From a bacterium (GTDB taxonomy: Bacteria; Myxococcota; UBA727; JAUIJE01): DNA of 64,000 bases. The stretch covers positions 744,001-808,000 of the forward strand of contig JAUIJE010000001.1 of NCBI GenBank assembly GCA_030431455.1, given 5' to 3'. Shown here one piece after another: positions 59,128 through 64,000 of the stretch (position 1 is the first letter of the stretch; every line of letters begins with the position of its first letter). Position numbers and translations under genes: made by a program. The notes under the pieces are model-generated. The model made no database searches. It was given only the letters and a program-made list of their open reading frames with translations, and was not told the DNA's origin.

Positions 59128-59471
59128 GGCTGCTCAGAATGGGTTCGAAATGCTTTGAACGCAAAAAACTAGCGGACGGGGGTGGCCGCTGACAAATGCG
59201 GTGGCTGGGCGGAAAAACTGTCCAGATATTGGTTCGGACACAAAGCAGATTCTGGTCGAGCAGATCGCGAACCCGGTCAGCCTGGCCGGGATACAAGTAT
59301 CTGATTTATCGGTATAAATGCGTGGTTCCCGACGCGGCGCGCCATGGGCGACGGGTTGACGATGTCCAGCCTGCGCCTATTCATCGGCATGTACGCCTGT
59401 CATAGTGCTTCGTACACAAAAGAAATGCCGCGCAACAAAGGGGGCGATCGGCCGCAGCCAAGGAGGACACC
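59128..59471. other. A/T-richer divergent promoter region
   Basis: Between the sulfation operon and the CBS/BON operon. The segment around 59295-59320 (TATCTGATTTATCGGTATAAA) is far more A/T-rich than its surroundings and includes TATAAA, probably the promoter area. No open frame in it is convincing. Confidence 0.45.
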
Positions 59472-59981
59472 GTGCATCAAACCGCCAAGGACATCATGGA
59501 GACAAGCTTTGAGGTCTTACGTCCCGATCAGGAGCTGATCGAGGCGGCCCGGGTGTTCCTGGAGCGGGACCTCTCGGCGGCCCCCGTGCTCGACCACCGC
59601 CAGCGGTTGGTGGGCATCCTGTCGGAAAAGGACTGCATGCTGCTCGCGATCGACCGGGCGTTCGGCACCAACCCGCGGCCTCAAGCCCACGTCGCAGACT
59701 TGATGCGGCCCGACGTGGTCGCTGTCCGCCCGGAGACGTCGGCCAACGAGTTGGCGACGATCTTCTACCGAGAGCAGTTTCACCAACTCCCGGTGGTCGA
59801 CGGGGCCCGCATGGTGGGCATGGTCCGGCGGCGGGCGGTGTTTCGCCTGATTCAACAGGTTCTGGCCAGCCAGCCCCGGGCAATCACCGCCCAGGCGTCC
59901 CTCATCACCCACGACACCCAAGACTTGATCGGACCCGCCAGCAACGAGGCGTTTCGTCGCGCGGTCGAGAACCTGAGCTGA
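59472..59981 (+). CDS. CBS-domain-pair protein
   Basis: A 169-residue stand-alone Bateman module: two CBS motifs, AKDIMETSFEVLRPDQELIEAARVF...RLVGILSEKD (about 4-55) and VADLMRPDVVAVRPETSANELA...RMVGMVRRRAVF (about 75-130). Such pairs bind AMP/ATP or SAM and sense energy status. GTG start at 59472 with AGGAGG at 6 nt. A BON-domain gene follows 23 bp later; CBS plus BON pairs are often made under stress. Confidence 0.88.
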   Translation: MHQTAKDIMETSFEVLRPDQELIEAARVFLERDLSAAPVLDHRQRLVGILSEKDCMLLAIDRAFGTNPRPQAHVADLMRPDVVAVRPETSANELATIFYREQFHQLPVVDGARMVGMVRRRAVFRLIQQVLASQPRAITAQASLITHDTQDLIGPASNEAFRRAVENLS

Positions 59982-60004
59982 GCCGGACAGAAAGGACAAT
60001 CCAA

Positions 60005-60424
60005 TTGCATCCGCACAATCCCATCGAACGAAAAATCATCCAGACCATCGACGCCCATCCTCACCTCGACCGCCGCTGCTTGGCGGTGTCCGAGCAGGAC
60101 AACGTGGTGACCATCGCGGGGGTGGTCGAGAACCATGACGCCCTCGTCGCGGTCAATGGCTGCGCCGAAAAGGCCGCCCCCCACCACCGCGTGATCAACC
60201 TCGCCACCGTGTCGGTGAACGGGGTGAAGGCCCACACCAGCAAGGCGCGCATGGTGAAGTCGGCGATCGAAACCGAGCTCCCCCACGCCGACGTCGACGT
60301 CGCCTACCTCGGCCCCACCGTCGTGCTCCGGGGCCAAGCCAACGCCCGCGAACAACGCCGGGCCACGATGATCGCGGCCCAGACCGGTGGCGCCACCGCC
60401 CTCAACGCGATGCGGAGCGTGTAG
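60005..60424 (+). CDS. BON-domain protein
   Basis: A 139-residue protein with two BON-like halves (IIQTIDAHPHLDRRCLAVSEQDNVVTIAGVV and KSAIETELPHADVDVAYLGPTVVLRGQA), but no signal peptide, so it is cytosolic, unlike OsmY. BON domains bind phospholipid or osmolyte-responsive partners. The start TTG at 60005 has AAAGGA upstream. It is co-transcribed with the CBS protein. Confidence 0.75.
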   Translation: MHPHNPIERKIIQTIDAHPHLDRRCLAVSEQDNVVTIAGVVENHDALVAVNGCAEKAAPHHRVINLATVSVNGVKAHTSKARMVKSAIETELPHADVDVAYLGPTVVLRGQANAREQRRATMIAAQTGGATALNAMRSV

Positions 60425-60428
60425 CCGG

Positions 60429-60451
60429 GCCGCCGACTTCGCGTCGGCGGC
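60429..60451. terminator. Convergent hairpin between BON and menB genes
   Basis: A perfect 9-bp stem (GCCGCCGAC with GTCGGCGGC) and TTCGC loop lie between two convergent stops. It has no U-tract, so termination would need Rho or act as a 3' end stabiliser. Confidence 0.55.
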
Positions 60452-61356
60452 TAATAGTGCCAAGGGAACTTGCTGTAGTCCTGCGGCCGCTTCTCCAAGA
60501 ACGCGTCGCGGCCCTCGCGGGCCTCGTCGGTCCCGTAGGCCAGGCGGGTGGCTTCGCCCGCGAACAGCTGTTGCCCCACCAGGCCGTCGTCGGGGAGATT
60601 GAACCCGAACTTGAGCATGCGCATCGCGGTGGGGCTCTTGCTGTTGATGAGCGCGCCCCACTCGAGGGCCACCGCCTCGAGCTCGGCGTGGAGCACGACC
60701 TTGTTGGCCATGCCCATCTCGAACGCTTCTTGCGCGCTGTAGTTGAGCCCGAGGAAGAACACCTCCCGGGCGCGTTTTTGACCGACCTGGCGGGCGAGCA
60801 ACGCTGAGCCGTAGCCCGAGTCGAAGCTCGCGACGTCGGGATCGGTCTGCTTGAAAATTGCGTGCTCTTTCGAGGCCAAGGTGAGGTCACACACCACGTG
60901 CAGGCTGTGGCCGCCGCCCACCGCCCACCCTGGGACCACCGCGATGACCACTTTGGGCATGAAGCGAATCAGCCGCTGCACCTCGAGGATGTGCAGGCGA
61001 CCGAGACGGGCCGCGTCGATTTTGCCGCCCGCGCCGGCGTCGGCGCCTTCGTATTTGTACCCGTCTTTGCCCCGGATGCGCTGGTCGCCGCCCGAGCAGA
61101 ACGCCCAGCCGCCGTCTTTGGGCGACGGCCCATTGCCGGTGAGCAACACGCAGCCCACGTCGGCCCACTGCCGGGCGTGGTCGAGGGCGACGTAGAGCTC
61201 GTCGACGGTGTGGGGGCGGAAGGCGTTGCGGCAGTCCGGCCGGTCGAACGCGATGCGCACCGTGCCTTGGTCTTTGGCCCGGTGGTAGGTGATGTCGGTG
61301 AAGGAGAAGCCTTCGACCTCGACCCAGCGCTCGGCATCAAACAGTTCAGAAACCAT
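60451..61356 (-). CDS. menB: 1,4-dihydroxy-2-naphthoyl-CoA synthase
   Basis: A 301-residue crotonase-fold enzyme that closes the second ring in menaquinone synthesis. MenB-specific features are CSGGDQRIRGKDGY, WAVGGGHSLHVVCDLTLAS, TDPDVASFDSGYGSALL and the terminal FPWHY-like segment. Length is typical of the 300-residue MenB subtype. GAGGAGG is 5 nt before ATG. No other men gene is adjacent, so the pathway is scattered. Confidence 0.95.
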   Translation of the reverse strand: MVSELFDAERWVEVEGFSFTDITYHRAKDQGTVRIAFDRPDCRNAFRPHTVDELYVALDHARQWADVGCVLLTGNGPSPKDGGWAFCSGGDQRIRGKDGYKYEGADAGAGGKIDAARLGRLHILEVQRLIRFMPKVVIAVVPGWAVGGGHSLHVVCDLTLASKEHAIFKQTDPDVASFDSGYGSALLARQVGQKRAREVFFLGLNYSAQEAFEMGMANKVVLHAELEAVALEWGALINSKSPTAMRMLKFGFNLPDDGLVGQQLFAGEATRLAYGTDEAREGRDAFLEKRPQDYSKFPWHY

Positions 61357-61417
61357 CGCGACCTCCTCGGGCGCGAGGGGTGACACATCGGGGGCGGGCG
61401 GTCCAGCGGTGGGGTCG

Positions 61418-63457
61418 TCACGATGGCGGGACCGGGCGCACGATCGCGACCCAATGTCCCTTGCGCGCGCGGCCGACCCGAAGAAGGTGCGGACCGGTCC
61501 ACAACTCGCGCACCGACCAGGTGACGTCGACGACATCGCCGCGCGCGAGGGCGTGGGGCTCGGCGGCGAGCGTCTTGTCGCCTTGCCGAAAGTGCGGGAA
61601 GGGGGGGAGCGCCACGTTGTCCCCGGTGTCGTCGACCACGGCCAACGCGTCGACGAACGAGGGCGAGCGGGTGAGATCCAACGAGGTGGCCTTTGTGGCC
61701 CGAAGGCGCACGGTCAGCGCGCAGCGGTAGGCCTGACAGTCGACCTCGGCGCGGTCGACGGCAAATGTGCCAAGCCGGGGGGTGGGGGGATGGGAGGCGA
61801 GGTCTCTGTGGGCGGCGGCCACCTTCTCGGCGAACTGCGCCTCGGCCGCGTCCACGCGATCGCTGTACGGTTGGGTGGCGGCCCAGCCCGTGCGCGCGGC
61901 GTGTTCTTCGATGGCCACGATCGCGCCGCGCCGGCTCTGGGGGTCGACGCCGAGGGTGTGGGAGCGCAGGTCCACCGCGCGGCAGGAGCGCTCAAAGGCC
62001 CGCAGCGTGCGCTGGGCTTGGTGGCGAATCGAGGCCAAGCGATCCTTGTCGTCGTCGAGGATGTGACACCGTGCGGTGAAGCGCGGGTGCTCAAACCGCA
62101 AGGGCAACGTGCCGTCGAAGGTCGCCCGGGCGGACCCGACCCAGTCGTGTTCGAGGATGTCGCGGTCGATGGCGGCGAGCTTGACGATGTCGCCGGGGGC
62201 GAGGTGAACGTGTTCGATGGTCAGGGTCCCGGTGAGGCGGTTGTCGTCGAGCACCAGGGTGCGGCCCGCGGCGTCGGTGCGCCCGGCGGTGAACCGCACC
62301 GAGAGGTCGGGCCGGCCCCCGAACGCGTCCCAGTTGCCGCCCGCGACGCGGAGGCGGCATTGCAGCGGGACATCGTCCAGTTGCTCGACGGTGCGGGCCC
62401 GGCCGGACACCGGCGCCGCCGACTGCGGTGTGCCCCGGTGCGCGCCGACGACAAAGCCGGGGGCGGCGTGGTCGGCGTCGGTCCACCCCTGGCGCATGCG
62501 CCCGACCCGGTCGGGGGGCGCGGGCGCCGGGCGCGGGGGGGGCGCCATCGCCCGCGGCGGGGGCAACGGCACCGCAATGTCCATGGAGAGCGCCACGCGG
62601 CAGCCATTGGGAAAGGCCAGGTCCACGACGTGGCGGTCGCGGGCAATGCGGGGGCGCACGCGGAGGTGGCGGCACGGGGCCGGCCCGGTGGCGGTGCACG
62701 CCAGCAGGGTGGCCAGCGCGTCGACCCGGGCGGCGGCTTCGTCGGCGCTTTGTTGTCGGGCGTTGTGCCGGGCGAGGGCGGTCAGGTAGGTGCGCGCGCG
62801 GTCGCCGACCTCGGCCTGGTAGACCTCGGGGTCAAGCAGCCCGTCGTCGAACATCGTGCGGGCGGGGGTGTCGGTGACGCGCTGAAAGATCTGAAAGGGC
62901 CGGTAGGGCGGGCCGGGCAACATCGAGGCCGCGATGCCCGCGGGGAGCAGCGCGGTGTCGACGACCAAAGCCACTGCACCCCCGACCAGGCGGTTCATCT
63001 CCTCGTGAAACGTCGGGCGCCACCTCGGGGCATCGAGGTAAGGCGGGGGCGGGAGCAGGGGTTTTTCCGGTGGGGGTTCGGCCACCGCGAACCAGGGGGC
63101 GCTGGGCAGAGGCGCGCTGGGGGTCCACACCAACGACGCTTGGGCCCCTTGGGCGGCGGGCTCGATCACCTCGAGCACGGTCTCGGTGAGCACGAGGTCG
63201 ACGCCGTAGACGGTCGGGGACAGGCCGGCCTGGGCCGCGACCTCGTCGACGTCGAGGGCCCGTTCGGTCACTTTGACCAACCCGGCGTCGCGCAGCCGTT
63301 CGGCGAGGGCGGTGCGCCCGTCGGGGCCGGCTTGGGCGCAGGCGTCCTCCCAGCGGGCGGGGGGCGCGGGCGCGGCGGGGGCGTCCGGCGCGGTCGCGCA
63401 GTGACATAGGGTCGGCGCGACGGCGATGACGGGCAGGAGGCGGAGCAACGGCCGCAT
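61418..63457 (-). CDS. Large lipoprotein-like exported protein of unknown function
   Basis: A 679-residue protein. A signal peptide ends at a poor lipobox LCHC (Cys20). The rest is an Arg/Pro/Ala-rich sequence with repeated beta-sandwich-like segments (WTPSAPLPSAPWF, PLQCRLRVAGGNWDAFGG, RTLVLDDNRLTGTLTIEHVHLAPGD, ALTVRLRATKATSLDL). No domain recognised. The internal hydrophobic stretch GGAVALVVDTALLPAGIAASML (about 175-195) could be a membrane segment, so it may be anchored. It lies 61 bp upstream of menB, on the same strand. Confidence 0.65.
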   Translation of the reverse strand: MRPLLRLLPVIAVAPTLCHCATAPDAPAAPAPPARWEDACAQAGPDGRTALAERLRDAGLVKVTERALDVDEVAAQAGLSPTVYGVDLVLTETVLEVIEPAAQGAQASLVWTPSAPLPSAPWFAVAEPPPEKPLLPPPPYLDAPRWRPTFHEEMNRLVGGAVALVVDTALLPAGIAASMLPGPPYRPFQIFQRVTDTPARTMFDDGLLDPEVYQAEVGDRARTYLTALARHNARQQSADEAAARVDALATLLACTATGPAPCRHLRVRPRIARDRHVVDLAFPNGCRVALSMDIAVPLPPPRAMAPPPRPAPAPPDRVGRMRQGWTDADHAAPGFVVGAHRGTPQSAAPVSGRARTVEQLDDVPLQCRLRVAGGNWDAFGGRPDLSVRFTAGRTDAAGRTLVLDDNRLTGTLTIEHVHLAPGDIVKLAAIDRDILEHDWVGSARATFDGTLPLRFEHPRFTARCHILDDDKDRLASIRHQAQRTLRAFERSCRAVDLRSHTLGVDPQSRRGAIVAIEEHAARTGWAATQPYSDRVDAAEAQFAEKVAAAHRDLASHPPTPRLGTFAVDRAEVDCQAYRCALTVRLRATKATSLDLTRSPSFVDALAVVDDTGDNVALPPFPHFRQGDKTLAAEPHALARGDVVDVTWSVRELWTGPHLLRVGRARKGHWVAIVRPVPPS

Positions 63458-63506
63458 GGGGCAAAGGATAGCGGCGGCCAGCCCGCGGATGTGGCAAGAT
63501 CGCGTG

Positions 63507-64000
63507 ATGACGGACAAGAGAATGCTCGGTTGGCGCCTCACGCGCCGCGACGCTTTGGGGGTGTTGGGGGGCGCGGCCGCGGCCTCGGCGGTGGGGTGCA
63601 TCGACCCCGTGGGGCCGGGCCCGGACGCTGGCGCCGACGCGGGACGGCCAGATGCGGCGGGGGCGGATGCGGGCGCGGACCGGGATGCCGGGGCCGTCGA
63701 CGCGCACGCCGCCGACGGGGGCCGGGACGCGGGCGCCCCCGACGCCCACGACGCGGACGCGGCCGGCGCCGATGCCGGGGAACCCGCGGGGTGGGCCACG
63801 GGGGGCACCGCGGCGATGGTGGACGCGGCCACCTACCCGAACCCCTTCGGCCCCCTGGGCAATGTGTGTGCTTTGCACTGTTCGGCGATCCTCGGGCCCT
63901 GTCACGTGGCGTCCCCGCTGCGCCACGACGTGAGCGAAGGAAGCGACGGCCTTCCCGTGCGCTTGGCCCTCCGGGTGGTGGACGGCCTCTGCCAGCCTCT
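63507..64000 (+). CDS. Tat-exported lipoprotein resembling intradiol dioxygenase (right-edge partial)
   Basis: 164 codons are visible from the ATG at 63507; the gene continues beyond the window. The signal has the twin-arginine motif TRRDALG (Arg13-Arg14) and lipobox AVGC (Cys31), then an Asp-Ala-Gly-rich linker to about residue 90. The last ~55 residues (ATYPNPFGPLG, GPCHVASPLRHDVSEGSDGLPVRL) match the N-terminal strand of intradiol ring-cleavage dioxygenases, where the usual pattern is GP(Y/C)(Y/H)...LR(R/H)D(I/V)(T/S)EG. The iron ligands lie outside. The known family uses Fe(III) bound by Tyr and His and should fold before export, fitting Tat. Confidence 0.75.
   Translation, partial: MTDKRMLGWRLTRRDALGVLGGAAAASAVGCIDPVGPGPDAGADAGRPDAAGADAGADRDAGAVDAHAADGGRDAGAPDAHDADAAGADAGEPAGWATGGTAAMVDAATYPNPFGPLGNVCALHCSAILGPCHVASPLRHDVSEGSDGLPVRLALRVVDGLCQP

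Noticed and set aside
59160-59460. Short rightward frames in the divergent region
   Set aside because: They lack ribosome-binding sites, change composition midway, and overlap the probable promoters of the CBS and sulfation operons.

Overview
The window is visibly very G+C-rich, densely coding, and carries many secreted lipoproteins with Gly-Asp hexanucleotide-repeat linkers or Asp-Ala-Gly-rich linkers, thrombospondin type-3 (TSP3) calcium-repeat proteins, and C-terminal anchors of the MYXO-CTERM type. Together these point to a Myxococcota / former Deltaproteobacteria chromosome (Nannocystaceae-, Sandaracinaceae- or Bradymonadia-like), probably from a saline or marine setting given the osmolyte genes. 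No rRNA, tRNA, CRISPR array, integrase or transposase was recognised.

Layout. 1-11.3 kb: a surface and secretome region with two paralogous VWA/TSP3 lipoproteins and a PPC-type protein in one operon, a TSP3 protein with a C-terminal anchor, two lipoproteins, and a large gluzincin metallopeptidase. 11.5-18.8 kb: a RecA/KaiC-like ATPase coupled to an ATP-dependent DNA ligase, a hibernation-factor-like protein, an endonuclease/exonuclease/phosphatase lipoprotein, and a WYL regulator divergent from a GFA-family protein around a perfect palindrome. 20-25.2 kb: a catabolic operon with a glutamine-synthetase-like gamma-glutamyl ligase, aldehyde dehydrogenase, iron alcohol dehydrogenase, AzlCD exporter and a decayed VOC gene. 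25.2-30.8 kb: malic enzyme, and a STAND NTPase regulator coupled to a K+ channel.

30.8-43.8 kb: envelope thioredoxin-like proteins with an outer-membrane barrel; an operon of a thioredoxin-like lipoprotein, a second lipoprotein, a cobalamin adenosyltransferase and a thioesterase; a cysteine-free sirtuin; a choice-of-anchor lipoprotein; and a metal-transport operon built around a ZIP-like/permease fusion with a His-Asp tail, divergent from a MarR regulator. 43.8-52.1 kb: an osmolyte-like block with a fused betaine-class ABC importer, a METTL27-EgtD double methyltransferase, an AblB-type beta-lysine acetyltransferase and a second fused polar-amino-acid importer.

52.1-64 kb: an amidohydrolase; a DUF442-type phosphatase; a five-gene overlapping operon joining an unrecognised protein, an L,D-transpeptidase, a sulfotransferase, an EamA transporter and APS kinase, which reads as a self-contained sulfation pathway; a CBS/BON pair; MenB; a large lipoprotein; and the start of a Tat-exported intradiol-dioxygenase-like lipoprotein.

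The most promising material for new biology is the double methyltransferase with its transporter, the sulfation operon, the zinc-less sirtuin, the ZIP-permease fusion, and a recurrent A/T-rich motif (TGCAGnnACATTGG) found in the sense strand of unrelated genes.
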